Position numbers and translations under genes: made by a program
In this document: positions 53,124 through 61,955 of the stretch, one piece after another
Layout of the letters: the number at the start of each line of letters is the position of its first letter
Position numbering within the stretch: position 1 is the stretch's first letter
Assembly (NCBI RefSeq): GCF_000196115.1
Contig: NC_005027.1
Location: 5,886,001-5,950,000 of the forward strand
Length of the DNA: 64,000 nucleotides
Direction of reading: 5' to 3'
Origin: Rhodopirellula baltica SH 1
GTDB taxonomy: Bacteria; Planctomycetota; Planctomycetia; Pirellulales; Pirellulaceae
Notes under the pieces: generated by a model
What the model was told of the DNA's origin: nothing
Seen by the model: the letters and a program-made list of their open reading frames with translations, nothing else
Database searches by the model: none

Positions 53124-53825
53124 ATGAACCTTCCCTTTCGATCCCCATCCCGAGTTGTTTTGGCGGTTGTCGCAGTTTTGCTGGTTGCAGTGAGCGTGAC
53201 TTTCGCTTTCCTGTCATTCAGTTCGGTTGAACATCTGGCCACCGGAGCGGCCGAAAAGACAATTTTGGTTGATTGCGACTTTGATAAGTTTCGCCAGATC
53301 ATGGTCCGAAAAAACGCGACCGCTGCGATCGTGGAGCAATCCGGAATGACTTTGATCGATGAGAGTGTGGAGGATTTGCAGGTCGAAACCAGCCAAGATG
53401 ATCGACCCATCTTGAATGCAATCCGAGGTCAATCAAAAGCCGAAGTCCAAGCGGTCAAAAAACTGCGAGTTAGTTTGAACGACCCACATATCGATGCTGA
53501 TGAATTGACGCTGCGACAACGAGCTGACATTCAGCCCAGTTCCATGAGTGTTGTCACCCAATCGATTGCCGCGGCGGCGAACTTGGAAGCTTACAAGACA
53601 ACGCTGGATGCGCGACCGAACGGCAGCCAAACCGAAGTCACCCTATCAATCGAACTGGATGTTCTTGTCACGGTTCCAAAAGCTTTCGTCGGACGAGCCG
53701 ATCGCGAAGTTCAACAGTCTGCTGCCAGTGGTGTGAAGCAACAGGCGGATGGTTTGCAGCGGTTCGTCGCCGAGCACGCTGGTAAAAGATTCATCCTTCC
53801 CGAGCTTGGTGGTGGATCGGATTGA
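53124..53825 (+). CDS. membrane-anchored protein of unknown function
   Basis: The 233-residue product has one N-terminal membrane helix (about residues 10-32, VVLAVVAVLLVAVSVTFAFL) and a soluble domain. The domain includes ILVDCDFDKFRQIMVRKNA and ends with a helix, DREVQQSAASGVKQQADGLQ. Alternating strands and the C-terminal helix loosely recall a SRPBCC-type fold, but I cannot assign it. It follows the coiled-coil lipoprotein after a terminator, so it is probably a separate transcript. Confidence 0.55.
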   Translation: MNLPFRSPSRVVLAVVAVLLVAVSVTFAFLSFSSVEHLATGAAEKTILVDCDFDKFRQIMVRKNATAAIVEQSGMTLIDESVEDLQVETSQDDRPILNAIRGQSKAEVQAVKKLRVSLNDPHIDADELTLRQRADIQPSSMSVVTQSIAAAANLEAYKTTLDARPNGSQTEVTLSIELDVLVTVPKAFVGRADREVQQSAASGVKQQADGLQRFVAEHAGKRFILPELGGGSD

Positions 53826-54089
53826 TCCTGCAGCGGTTGTTCAGTGTCCGCTTCAGACCGACAACCGTGAACATTGGTCGTTTTTGATGCGGTGTGCGTC
53901 AACGGCGATCAAAACCGAGCGTTTTCTTAGTAGTGCCACCTGCAAAGACGGCTCTTTTCTCTCTTCTGAGACAAATATCGATCGCTGAGTTCACATTCGG
54001 CACGGTAATCGCTTTCCTCTAGGTTTCGTTCGCAAAGGTCACGGTGTTCGTGTTCGCGAAAATCTAAATTGAAACTCGAGGAGAATATT

Positions 54090-54257
54090 ATGTTGGGTTG
54101 GGCTTTGACGTTTTTGGTAATCGCTTTGATCGCTGCCGCATTGGGCTTTGGTGGGCTTGCCGGAACCGCCGCAATGGTCGCGAAAGTTTTGTTTGTTGTC
54201 TTCCTCGTTTTGTTTGTCCTCGGATTGGTCATGGGCCGTCGCGGACCAACTGTCTGA
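54090..54257 (+). CDS. DUF1328 family small membrane protein
   Basis: The 55-residue protein [20 protein letters not shown], then [19 protein letters not shown], with a GRRGPTV end, matches the DUF1328/YtjA family: two membrane helices separated by a Gly-rich turn. The function is unknown; many members are near stress genes. GAGGAGA a few bases upstream supports ATG 54090. It lies in a cluster with CsbD-like and Rho_N-type genes. Confidence 0.85.
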   Translation: MLGWALTFLVIALIAAALGFGGLAGTAAMVAKVLFVVFLVLFVLGLVMGRRGPTV

Positions 54258-54288
54258 TTCAGGGATTCAACCCCAAGTGACGCTTGAC

Positions 54289-54307
54289 GGGCTGTTGTAA
54301 ACGGCCC
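54289..54307 (+). other. possible hairpin after the DUF1328 gene
   Basis: GGGCTGTT/AACGGCCC with a three-base loop and one wobble. It has no T run, so it is not a clear terminator. Confidence 0.4.
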
Positions 54308-54335
54308 TGTTGCATCATTAGTCAGGAATAGAGAA

Positions 54336-54689
54336 ATGAATCAGGAACTGAACCCACAGATCGAGCAAGCGTTGGATGAGCTTGCTGAATTGGTTTGTCA
54401 ATCGCTGGAAAGCGATGGTGAGATGCTTGTCGAACGACAAGATGGCTTGCTGAAGACGTTGGTCATGAGCGGTCACACATGGAAGTCCGAACGGACTGTC
54501 GTGGAAGAAGTCGAACGCCGTGTGAAAGATCGCTGTGGCGAACAGGCCATGCATCGTGGCGGAGCGTTGACCGCTCTTACCGCGCGGCTTGGGAACAAGC
54601 TTCAATCGATCCAACGATGGGAATCGAAATCTCCGTCCGATGATCATCCATCCAAACCCGCCAACATCAGTTCCGCAACCGACGCCTAA
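54336..54689 (+). CDS. small protein of unknown function
   Basis: The 117-residue product is soluble and charged, starting MNQELNPQIEQALDELAELV and containing VVEEVERRVKDRCGEQAMHR. No known family is recognised. A Shine-Dalgarno-like AGGA lies upstream. The next gene begins 18 bases downstream on the same strand. It may belong to the stress-associated cluster. Confidence 0.55.
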   Translation: MNQELNPQIEQALDELAELVCQSLESDGEMLVERQDGLLKTLVMSGHTWKSERTVVEEVERRVKDRCGEQAMHRGGALTALTARLGNKLQSIQRWESKSPSDDHPSKPANISSATDA

Positions 54690-54707
54690 TGCGTCTGAGG
54701 TGAAACA

Positions 54708-55007
54708 ATGGCTGAGTGGACCGAAAAGGATCGTCGCCAGTACGAGCACATCAAAGACAGCGAACTGGACCGTGGACATTCGGAAGAGGAAGCGGAAGAG
54801 ATCGCGGCTCGTACAGTAAACAAGCAACGTCGAAAAGAAGAACGCACACCGAACCGAACCACTCAAGGAACCGGAAATCCGAACACGTCTTTGGAAGACC
54901 GGACGGTGGACGAGCTGCATAACATTGCGTCGGAACTCGAGATCGAGGGACGGAGCAAGATGAACAAGTTAGAGTTGATTCAGGCGATTCGTAGCAAGCG
55001 ATCTTAG
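54708..55007 (+). CDS. Rho_N-domain small protein
   Basis: The 99-residue protein has a charged N-terminus (EKDRRQYEHIKDSELDRG) and a C-terminal Rho termination factor N-terminal-like domain (TVDELHNIASELEIEG, KLELIQAIRSKR). The domain folds as a small helical SAP-like unit that may bind nucleic acid. It does not resemble full-length Rho. It sits between two small genes. GAGG upstream supports ATG 54708. Confidence 0.8.
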   Translation: MAEWTEKDRRQYEHIKDSELDRGHSEEEAEEIAARTVNKQRRKEERTPNRTTQGTGNPNTSLEDRTVDELHNIASELEIEGRSKMNKLELIQAIRSKRS

Positions 55008-55053
55008 TCGCCTGTTGCGAACTATCTTAAGATCATCACAAAAGGAAATTGAA

Positions 55054-55491
55054 ATGTCGACGGAAACGAGCGTGGCTCACGAAGCGGATTGGACCCGCGT
55101 TCGCTCAGCGGTTTGCAATCGCTGGCCACAGATTAAAGAAGAGGAGTTGTCCAAGTGCCCGAACGAGGCGGAATGGATGATTGAATTCGTCAAAGGTCGC
55201 GTCGATGCATCGCAAGATGAAATTGAATCGGTCGTCCGCGAATTTGCTCCGCAAGAGTCGATGGCGGATCGTATCAGCCACACTGCTGAAGATTCGGTCC
55301 GGAAAGCGAGCGAGTCTGCTCGATTTGCTGTGATGCGAGCCGACGAGTGCATTGCAGAACGCCCAACTCAATCGGTTCTGGCAAGCTTCGTTGCGGGAGC
55401 TCTCGTTGGTGTCACCGTCACAGCGTTGTGGTTCCGCCAGAATCGCGAACCAAGCCGCTGGGAACATTTTAAGACCCGAACTTGGGGTTGA
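55054..55491 (+). CDS. CsbD-like protein with C-terminal membrane helix
   Basis: This 145-residue product starts MSTETSVAHEADWTRVRSAV. Residues 10-65 resemble the CsbD domain (WTRVRSAVCNRWPQIKEEEL, then EIESVVREF). The C-terminal part has ERPTQSVLASFVAGALVGVT, a membrane helix with a Gly-rich face like DUF883/ElaB proteins, which anchor stress proteins to membranes. The combination suggests a membrane-tethered CsbD-type stress protein; this is an inference. ATG 55054 is preferred over the longer frame from 55015. Confidence 0.6.
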   Translation: MSTETSVAHEADWTRVRSAVCNRWPQIKEEELSKCPNEAEWMIEFVKGRVDASQDEIESVVREFAPQESMADRISHTAEDSVRKASESARFAVMRADECIAERPTQSVLASFVAGALVGVTVTALWFRQNREPSRWEHFKTRTWG

Positions 55492-55601
55492 TCCGGTTTG
55501 GTGTTTCAACCGGCTTGTCATGACGTGTGGCGCACTGCCTTCGCTTTGCCGCCAAACCCCTCGTGGGGTGAAGAAGCTTCTATCAACCGACGAAGTGAGT
55601 G

Positions 55602-56021
55602 ATGTCGAAATTTCACTCTTCTCTTCGTCGGTTGTTTTTCGTTTCAAGATCGGTGTGCTTGTGGTTGATCGCCGGTCTCTTCATGCTGGCGGGACTCAAT
55701 CACTTTGTCTCGCCCGATTTCTATGTCCAAATGATCCCGGATGGCTGGCCAAAACCCAGGCGGCTCGTCTTTATATCAGGGTTCTTTGAGATCCTCGGAG
55801 GGGCTGGCTTGCTGATCGAGCGTCTTCGCAAAGTCGCTGGCTTTGGTTTGATTGCCCTCTTGATCGCTGTCTTTCCGGCCAACGTGCACATGGCGATGCA
55901 TGCTGATCGCTATAATGCGTTTTCACCGACGGCATTGATTGCTCGGTTGCCCTTTCAAGCGATTTTGATTGCGTTGGTTTGGTGGGTGGCTTGTTCGAGA
56001 AGGAAGCACAACGTTGAATGA
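55602..56021 (+). CDS. DoxX family membrane protein
   Basis: The 139-residue product has four hydrophobic segments, with features of the DoxX family: LIAGLFMLAGLNHFVSPDFY, FISGFFEILGGAGLLIERL and PANVHMAMH. Family members are quinone-linked or redox-associated membrane proteins, mostly of unknown role. The stop codon TGA overlaps the start of the metal-transporter gene, so the two are co-transcribed. Confidence 0.8.
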   Translation: MSKFHSSLRRLFFVSRSVCLWLIAGLFMLAGLNHFVSPDFYVQMIPDGWPKPRRLVFISGFFEILGGAGLLIERLRKVAGFGLIALLIAVFPANVHMAMHADRYNAFSPTALIARLPFQAILIALVWWVACSRRKHNVE

Positions 56022-56730
56022 ATTGGCTCAGGTTTTGTTGCTGACCACGATGGCCGGGTCGGCCATCCCGATCGGTGGTCTGCTGGCGAAGGTTGAAAAG
56101 ATTTCGCCGGAATGGTTGGAAACAGAATTTCGCCACAGCGTCATTGCGTTTGGAGGCGGGGTGCTGGTTTCCGCTGTCGCGTTGGTGCTGGTTCCGGAGG
56201 GAATCAAAGAACTGGCGTTGCCCTGGATTATTTCCGCGTTTGTGTTGGGGGGACTCGCCTTCTGGGGTCTGGAAACGCTCCTGGATCGTTCGAAGAGCTC
56301 GATGGCACAATTGGTCGCCATGCTATCGGACTTTGTCCCAGAAGCGGTGGCACTGGGAGCCGCCTTCGCGACAGGGGAAGGTGCCGGAATGCTGCTCGCC
56401 GTTTTGATTGGTTTGCAGAATCTGCCGGAAGGTTTCAATGCGTATCGCGAGCTGGACTCATCGTCCAAGCTGAAAGGATGGAAACTCATCGCTTGTCTGG
56501 CAGCATGCGTTCCTCTGGGGCCTCTGGCGGGTTGGATTGGTTATCAACACCTCGCCAGTTTCCCTCGTGTGGTCGACTTCATCATGTTGTTTGCGGCCAG
56601 CGGCATCTTGTATCTGACGTTTCAAGATCTCGCGCCGCAAGCAAAAACCGAAAATCAGCGAGCACCAGCGATCGGAGCCGTTTTCGGTTTCCTGCTCGGG
56701 CTCATCGGGCACGTGTTGTTGGAGGGATGA
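56014..56730 (+). CDS. ZIP family metal transporter, divergent
   Basis: The 238-residue protein has eight hydrophobic segments in the ZIP layout. The fifth carries GLQNLPEGFNAY, matching the (H/Q)NxPEG metal-site motif. In the fourth, where HNFPEG is usual, it has SDFVPEAVALG, losing the His-Asn pair but keeping PE. Transport of Zn2+ or another divalent metal is likely but the site is atypical. The start was placed at TTG 56014, with AAGGAAG seven bases upstream. An in-frame ATG at 55969 would overlap the previous gene by 53 bases. Confidence 0.75.
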   Translation: MNELAQVLLLTTMAGSAIPIGGLLAKVEKISPEWLETEFRHSVIAFGGGVLVSAVALVLVPEGIKELALPWIISAFVLGGLAFWGLETLLDRSKSSMAQLVAMLSDFVPEAVALGAAFATGEGAGMLLAVLIGLQNLPEGFNAYRELDSSSKLKGWKLIACLAACVPLGPLAGWIGYQHLASFPRVVDFIMLFAASGILYLTFQDLAPQAKTENQRAPAIGAVFGFLLGLIGHVLLEG

Positions 56731-56751
56731 CCTGCGGGTGCTTCGCAGGCA

Positions 56752-56934
56752 TCAGGAAAGTCGCGAGAGCCCGGGTGGCCGCGCGGCCATGATGTAGAGC
56801 GAATACAACAGGCCGGGCACGAACCCGAGCAGCGTCAAGATCACGCTGATCCAAAAGTAATGTCCCACACCGAACTGCATGTAAACCGCGACCGGTGGAA
56901 GGAAAAAGACCAGTAGAAGCCGTATGAAGCTCAT
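56752..56934 (-). CDS. Pmp3/YqaE family small membrane protein
   Basis: The 60-residue protein has the Pmp3/UPF0057 pattern: LLVFFLPPVAVYMQFGVGHY, then VILTLLGFVPGLLYSLYIM. Two membrane helices are separated by a Gly turn. In yeast and bacteria these are linked to cation and osmotic stress tolerance. It sits alone between two convergently or oppositely oriented genes in the stress cluster. Confidence 0.9.
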   Translation of the reverse strand: MSFIRLLLVFFLPPVAVYMQFGVGHYFWISVILTLLGFVPGLLYSLYIMAARPPGLSRLS

Positions 56935-57014
56935 GGGGACATTCCTCAGTGGATAGCTTGAAATTCATTTGTGAGATTCCTCTGTGAGATGCTTGGCATC
57001 GGCAAGGGCGGGAA

Positions 57015-58040
57015 TCAGTTCAGACGAACGAGTTGCTTCCCAAGGTTGTCGCCCTCGAACAACCCGATGAACGCATCGGGTGCATTTTCGATGCCGTCTG
57101 TGACGGACTCTTCCCAGACAACTTTGTCCTGTTGAATGAGCTTCGCCATGTCGGCGACGAATTCGTCCTTGGCATCCATGTGGTCGCGGACGATGAAGCC
57201 TTGGATACGCAGACGTTTGGCAATCACCTTGAACATGTTTCGTGGAGCGGCGGGAGGCTCGGTTGCGTTGTAGGTCGCAATCATGCCGCATTCAACGCAG
57301 CAACCAAAGTCGTTCATGTTGTCGATGGCTGCTTCAAGATGGTCGCTGCCAACATTGTCGAAGTAGACATCGATGCCGTCGGGAGCATGCTTGGCGAGTT
57401 CTTCGCTGAGGTTGTCAACTTCTTTGTAGTTGATGACCGCGTCGATGCCGGTCTTGTCCTTGAGCCACTGAATCTTTTCTTCTTTGCCTGCACTGCCAAT
57501 GACGCGGCAATCCATGGCCTTGGCCAATTGGCAAACGATGGAACCGACTGCGCCGGAGGCCGCTGAGACGAAGACGGTGCTGCCTTTTTTCAGCCGAGCG
57601 ATCTTGTGCAATCCGACCCAAGCGGTCATTCCTGTCATGCCGAGGGCACCAAGAAAGGCTTGCGGAGGTGCGATGTTCGGATCGATCTTTGTGATTCCTT
57701 TTCCGTCAGACGTCCAATACTCACGCCAACCAAGGTTTCCGAGGACCATATCGCCCTCCTTGAATTGGTCGTTCTCCGATTGAACGACTTCGCCGATGCA
57801 GCCGCCCTCGAGTGGCTCATCGATTTGAAACGGAGGCACATAGCTGTCGGTGTCTTTCATCCGCCCTCGCATGTACGGGTCAACGGACATCCATTGGTTC
57901 TTCACCAAGATCTCGCCGTCTTGGATTGGCCCGACTTCCGCCTTCCGGAGTTCAAAGTTGGATGGTTGCGGCATCCCATCGGGACGCGACACCAATTCGA
58001 TTTGTTTGGACTGAACCGCTTTGCTTGTTGCAGTGCTCAT
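57015..58040 (-). CDS. NADP-dependent oxidoreductase, MDR family (CurA/PGR-like)
   Basis: The 341-residue medium-chain reductase has the N-terminal MSVDPYMRGRM motif typical of leukotriene B4 dehydrogenase/CurA-type enzymes, VFVSAASGAVGSIVCQLAKA as the NADP-binding motif and YFDNVGSDHLEAAIDNM. It likely reduces alpha,beta-unsaturated ketones or aldehydes with NADPH. No zinc-ligand set is seen, as expected for this branch. AAAAGGAAT seven bases upstream supports ATG 58040. The aldehyde dehydrogenase gene lies directly upstream on the same strand. Confidence 0.9.
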   Translation of the reverse strand: MSTATSKAVQSKQIELVSRPDGMPQPSNFELRKAEVGPIQDGEILVKNQWMSVDPYMRGRMKDTDSYVPPFQIDEPLEGGCIGEVVQSENDQFKEGDMVLGNLGWREYWTSDGKGITKIDPNIAPPQAFLGALGMTGMTAWVGLHKIARLKKGSTVFVSAASGAVGSIVCQLAKAMDCRVIGSAGKEEKIQWLKDKTGIDAVINYKEVDNLSEELAKHAPDGIDVYFDNVGSDHLEAAIDNMNDFGCCVECGMIATYNATEPPAAPRNMFKVIAKRLRIQGFIVRDHMDAKDEFVADMAKLIQQDKVVWEESVTDGIENAPDAFIGLFEGDNLGKQLVRLN

Positions 58041-58043
58041 GAT

Positions 58044-59417
58044 TTATTCCTTTTCTCCTAAGTGAATCAGTTTCTTGTTGACGAATTCCAAGATGCCCAG
58101 GTGCGAAAGTTCGCGACCGTAGCCGGAGTTCTTGATGCCACCAAAAGGCAACTCCGCTTGCGAGCTGGTGGGTTGGTTCAGGAACATCATTCCTGTTTCC
58201 ACTTTTTCAGCGACGCGGCGTCCTCGCTGGATGTCCGTTGTGTAGACCGATCCGCCCAATCCATAGGACGAATGATTGGCCAGCTCAATCGCTGCGGCCT
58301 CGTCGTCGACGACGTAAACGGTTGCAACCGGGCCAAACAGTTCTTGATCGAACGTCGGGTTGTCCGGTGTGACATCGGTCAAGATGGTTGGATTGAAGAA
58401 TGCTCCTTCGCGGTCCGGCCGATCTCCACCCAGCACGACAGTCGCACCGGCGTTGATGGACGATTGAACCTGCTCCTGTAGCTTGACCGCGGCGTCTTCG
58501 GTTGAGAGTGGCGAGAGTGTGGTTTCTTCGTCCATTGGGTCGCCGAGCTTCAATGCTTGAAGTTTCTCTTTGAAACCATTCATGAACTGCTCCGCGACTT
58601 CTTTCACAACGATGAAGCGTTTGGAGGCCACACAGGACTGGCCAGCGTTGACCATCCGGCCTTTCGCGGCCTGCTCGATCACGAGTTCCATGTCGGCGTC
58701 TTCGAGGACAATGAACGGATCGTTGCCGCCCAGTTCGAGAACACTTCGCTTGAGGTTCTTGCCCGCTTGAGCAGCGACGGCTCGACCGGCAGGTTCGCTT
58801 CCAGTCAGGGAAACGCCCTGCACTCGCGAATCGGAAATGATGGAATCGACGAAGTCGGATGGAATGAACAGGTTTTGATAGACGCCGTTTGGCAACCCGC
58901 AGTCGTTGTAAAGTTCTTCAATCGCGGCTGCACACTGCGGCACGTTGCTGGCATGTTTGACCATGACGGTGTTGCCCGCCATGATATTCGGCGTCGCAAA
59001 CCGAACGACTTGGTAGAACGGGAAGTTCCATGGCATCACGCCCATCAGCACCCCAATCGGTTCATAGTGCAGGTAGGCGTTGGCGTCGACCCGTTCCATT
59101 GGAGTGTCGGCGAGGAATTCTTCGGCACCATTAGCATAGAACTCAGCGATGTTCGCACAGTATTCAATCTCATACTGCGATTCCGAAATTCGCTTGCCCA
59201 TGTCGAGCGTGATCATTCGGGCGTATTCGTCGGAGTCTGCTCGCAGGAGTTCGGCGAATTTGAGAATGCATTTTTTGCGCTCGTCAAATGACGTGGCTCG
59301 CCACTCTTCAAATGCCTTGTGGGCAGTCTCGATGGCTTGCATCGCGTCATCTTTGTGAAGCGGTTCGAACTCGCGAATGGTTTCGTTGGTGGCTGGATTG
59401 ACGCTTGTAATCGACAT
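58044..59417 (-). CDS. aldehyde dehydrogenase, succinate-semialdehyde type
   Basis: The 457-residue ALDH-superfamily enzyme has the catalytic motif LELGGNDPFIV (general-base Glu region) and NAGQSCVASKRFIV, with the active-site Cys. NAD(P)-binding includes MPWNFPFYQVVRF and SLTGSEPAGRAVAAQAGK. It resembles GabD-type succinate-semialdehyde dehydrogenases. GAAAGGACAT supports ATG 59417. It ends four bases before the MDR gene, consistent with an operon handling reactive carbonyl compounds. Confidence 0.9.
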   Translation of the reverse strand: MSITSVNPATNETIREFEPLHKDDAMQAIETAHKAFEEWRATSFDERKKCILKFAELLRADSDEYARMITLDMGKRISESQYEIEYCANIAEFYANGAEEFLADTPMERVDANAYLHYEPIGVLMGVMPWNFPFYQVVRFATPNIMAGNTVMVKHASNVPQCAAAIEELYNDCGLPNGVYQNLFIPSDFVDSIISDSRVQGVSLTGSEPAGRAVAAQAGKNLKRSVLELGGNDPFIVLEDADMELVIEQAAKGRMVNAGQSCVASKRFIVVKEVAEQFMNGFKEKLQALKLGDPMDEETTLSPLSTEDAAVKLQEQVQSSINAGATVVLGGDRPDREGAFFNPTILTDVTPDNPTFDQELFGPVATVYVVDDEAAAIELANHSSYGLGGSVYTTDIQRGRRVAEKVETGMMFLNQPTSSQAELPFGGIKNSGYGRELSHLGILEFVNKKLIHLGEKE

Positions 59418-59494
59418 GGAAATGTCCTTTCTGAATGAGTTTGAATTCAGCGATCGACGATTGCTGAATGGGAATTTGTGGATTGGGAAGCAGG

Positions 59495-60274
59495 TTATGC
59501 ACTCTGCATTTTTCCAACCAACTTCCGGGTTGCGAAACGAGGCAAGAAACCTGCCGAAGTCACCATTAAACGGTTTTTCCAACCTGGAATGACAACGTCT
59601 TCGTTGTTGAGGTAGCCTTCGTAGCCGGCAAAAGCGACCGCTTTTGCGGTCATCGCGGTGGATGAGAATATGTCCAGTTTTCCCATCCCAGAATCTTCTC
59701 CGAAGCCGGTTTCGGTCGGGCCTGGTTCGAGACAGGTGACATGCAATTTGGTTCCGGACAACTCCTCACGCAGAGCCTCGGTGAACGAGAGCACGTATGC
59801 CTTCGTGGCGTAGTAGACGGCCATGTTGGGACCGGCTTGGTACGCCGCGATGGAACCCACGTTGAGGATGCCGCCACGGTTTTGCTGCAACATGCTCGGC
59901 AGCAATTGACGGGTCAGGCGAGTCAATGCAACTACATTGACCATCACCATGTCGGTCTGACGATCAGCGGAAAGCTCGGAGAACTTGCCTAGTGCGCCAA
60001 AACCGGCGTTGTTGACAAGCGTGTTGATCGTGATGGACCGCTGGGTCAGTTCGTTGCACAGTTGGTCAACCGACTCAATACGCGAGAGATCGCTTGTGAT
60101 CACGGTAGCGGACCGTCCCGATTGGGATTCAATCTCTGTCGCCAATTCGCGGAGTTTGTCTTCGCTGCGGGCGACCAAGACGACGTCGTTTCCACCATTT
60201 GCGAAGTGAATCGCTAGTTCTCGTCCGATACCCGATGAGGCTCCAGTGATGAGTGCGGTGTTGTGTTGAGTCAT
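59495..60274 (-). CDS. short-chain dehydrogenase/reductase
   Basis: The 259-residue SDR enzyme has the cofactor motif TALITGASSGIGRELAIHF, NNAG (VNNAGFGALGKFSEL), catalytic Ser in NVGSIAAYQAG and YATKA (YYATKAYVLSFTEAL). It is a classical SDR; the substrate is not known. It starts at ATG 60274. The gene is on the same strand as the ALDH and MDR genes, 78 bases upstream of the ALDH start. Confidence 0.9.
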   Translation of the reverse strand: MTQHNTALITGASSGIGRELAIHFANGGNDVVLVARSEDKLRELATEIESQSGRSATVITSDLSRIESVDQLCNELTQRSITINTLVNNAGFGALGKFSELSADRQTDMVMVNVVALTRLTRQLLPSMLQQNRGGILNVGSIAAYQAGPNMAVYYATKAYVLSFTEALREELSGTKLHVTCLEPGPTETGFGEDSGMGKLDIFSSTAMTAKAVAFAGYEGYLNNEDVVIPGWKNRLMVTSAGFLPRFATRKLVGKMQSA

Positions 60275-60564
60275 CGATGGGTGTCCATTGAGGCGACGAA
60301 AAGAAAAGGCTCGGGATCGGGCTTTCACCAGGAACGACATGATCAGTCGTCCACACGCAAGACAATGCGTGACGAATCGAGAGGTGAGCGGGAAGAAGCC
60401 TCGCACATGTCATGCCAAGAATGGATTGCTGCACCAACGCCCTCTTGATCCGTCCCTCAGGACCGAATTTTCGCGTGGCATAAGAAGTGCAATCACCCAG
60501 TCGTGGGGCAATCTGAAAATCACGCCGATCAGGCTTTCTTCTCTTCAAGCGAACTTTTGTGACT

Positions 60565-61263
60565 ATGAATTGGTTGACGCATCAATGGATTCTCGCGGGC
60601 ATGGTTTCTTCCGCCGCGCGATTCGTGCCCATCCCATTTGTGGATGACGTGATTCGAGGCCAATGCCGACGATATGTGGTGACACGGACGTTGGAAGCAC
60701 ACGATCGGACCGATTCACTCAAGGAACTTCGAGCTTTTTACGCGGATGACTCAGGGTGCGTCGCCGGATGTTTGGGCATGTTGGCGAAGGCACCGATAAA
60801 GTTGTTGCTGTTTCCAATCCGAAAGATCGTGGCAATTCTGACCTCCGTGCGCGGCGTTCCGATGGAGATCATTCGCATGGTGCTGCTGGGGCGAACGCTT
60901 GATCGTTTGCTCAAACAAGAAACCATCCGGACGGGGCCTGTGAAGCCTCATCAAGTTTTGGCGATGCGAGAATCCTTTGAGGAGGCCTTTGCAAGAATGG
61001 ACTTTCGCGTCGTTCGGGCGGCGATGTCAGATGCATTGTCTGGAGTGAGCGGATGGAAGGAATCCGCAATGGATTTGGCAGCAAACGTTGCCGGTCGTGA
61101 GAATCAAGCTCAACCCGCCGGTGATCTACAGGCGGATGCAAGCATGGAAGAGGGAGCCAAACAAGTGGAAGAGGTCTTGGACCGTCCCGAGTTGGTTGCC
61201 GTGTTCGCTGAGTTCGACGAACGCTTTGACGATGCCTATTCAACGAAGGCGATCGACGCCTGA
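60565..61263 (+). CDS. protein of unknown function
   Basis: The 232-residue protein starts at ATG 60565 (MNWLTHQWILAGMVSSAARF); a GTG two codons earlier is possible. It is predicted mostly helical, with CVAGCLGMLAKAPIKLLLFP near the middle, and an acidic C-terminal part. The layout loosely recalls EcsC-like proteins, but I cannot assign a family. It is followed by a repeat-like hairpin and the SMR transporter. Confidence 0.55.
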   Translation: MNWLTHQWILAGMVSSAARFVPIPFVDDVIRGQCRRYVVTRTLEAHDRTDSLKELRAFYADDSGCVAGCLGMLAKAPIKLLLFPIRKIVAILTSVRGVPMEIIRMVLLGRTLDRLLKQETIRTGPVKPHQVLAMRESFEEAFARMDFRVVRAAMSDALSGVSGWKESAMDLAANVAGRENQAQPAGDLQADASMEEGAKQVEEVLDRPELVAVFAEFDERFDDAYSTKAIDA

Positions 61264-61348
61264 ATCACGCAACGCTCGGTCTTGCTCAAAAAAGTTGTGC
61301 GTAGATACTGAGCAATTCGCCGCTCGCCAGCGGTCTGTTGATTGAATG

Positions 61349-61407
61349 AGCCGTACCGCGTTAGCGGCGGTTAGCCACACGCCAACCGGGGCTAACGCCC
61401 ATCGGCT
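61349..61407. repeat. imperfect inverted repeat between genes
   Basis: Arms AGCCGTACCGCGTTAGC and GCTAACGCCCATCGGCT pair imperfectly (five-base outer and eight-base inner matches), and the interior has a further GGTTAGC/CCAACC-type pairing. It is a large potential hairpin upstream of the Gdx-type gene, resembling a dispersed intergenic repeat. Confidence 0.65.
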
Positions 61408-61514
61408 AGTGGTTGTCATTCGGTATACGACTAAATCAACAGGCTGCGAGGACCGCACTACTGGTTTGGTCGCGATCGGCCTTGGATGATGGCGGATTGT
61501 TTGAAGGAAAAATG

Positions 61515-61883
61515 ATGGCTTGGGGCTACTTGTTGATCGCCGGTTTGCTTGAAATCGGTTGGGCCGTTGGATTGAAGTACACCGATGGATTCTCGCGGCC
61601 CGTTCCGACGGTGATCACCATTGTGATCATGATCGCAAGCTTCTTCACTCTTTCGTTGGCGTTGCGTGAGATACCGCTTGGGACCGGATACGCCGTTTGG
61701 ACCGGGATTGGTGCGGTGGGGACCGCTATCGCAGGCATGATCTTGTTTGGCGAATCAAAGGATGCGATTCGTTTAGCATGTATCGCGGTGATCGTGGCCG
61801 GGATTGTCGGTCTGAAGTTGGCCTCATCAAGTGGTGCGAGCATCGAAGCTTCTGAAACACTCAATGCGTCCAGCGAAAGCTGA
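61515..61883 (+). CDS. gdx: SMR-family guanidinium exporter type (Gdx/SugE)
   Basis: The 122-residue protein has four membrane helices and the SugE/Gdx pattern: [20 protein letters not shown] (with the conserved Glu in LLEIGWA), [40 protein letters not shown] and FGES. The family exports guanidinium with proton antiport. A polar C-terminal tail extends past the usual length of about 105. AGGA six bases upstream supports ATG 61515. I found no guanidine riboswitch in the leader. Confidence 0.9.
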   Translation: MAWGYLLIAGLLEIGWAVGLKYTDGFSRPVPTVITIVIMIASFFTLSLALREIPLGTGYAVWTGIGAVGTAIAGMILFGESKDAIRLACIAVIVAGIVGLKLASSSGASIEASETLNASSES

Positions 61884-61955
61884 GTTTGAAGGAATCTCTA
61901 TTCGCTTGTCTCGATCATCGAAGCGTCGGCTTATTTCATCGCTTTGAATGGATGC

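Noticed and set aside
61264-61511. guanidine riboswitch in front of the Gdx-type gene
   Set aside because: I looked for paired ACGR-loop hairpins and the ykkC layout and did not find them; only the long inverted repeat is evident.
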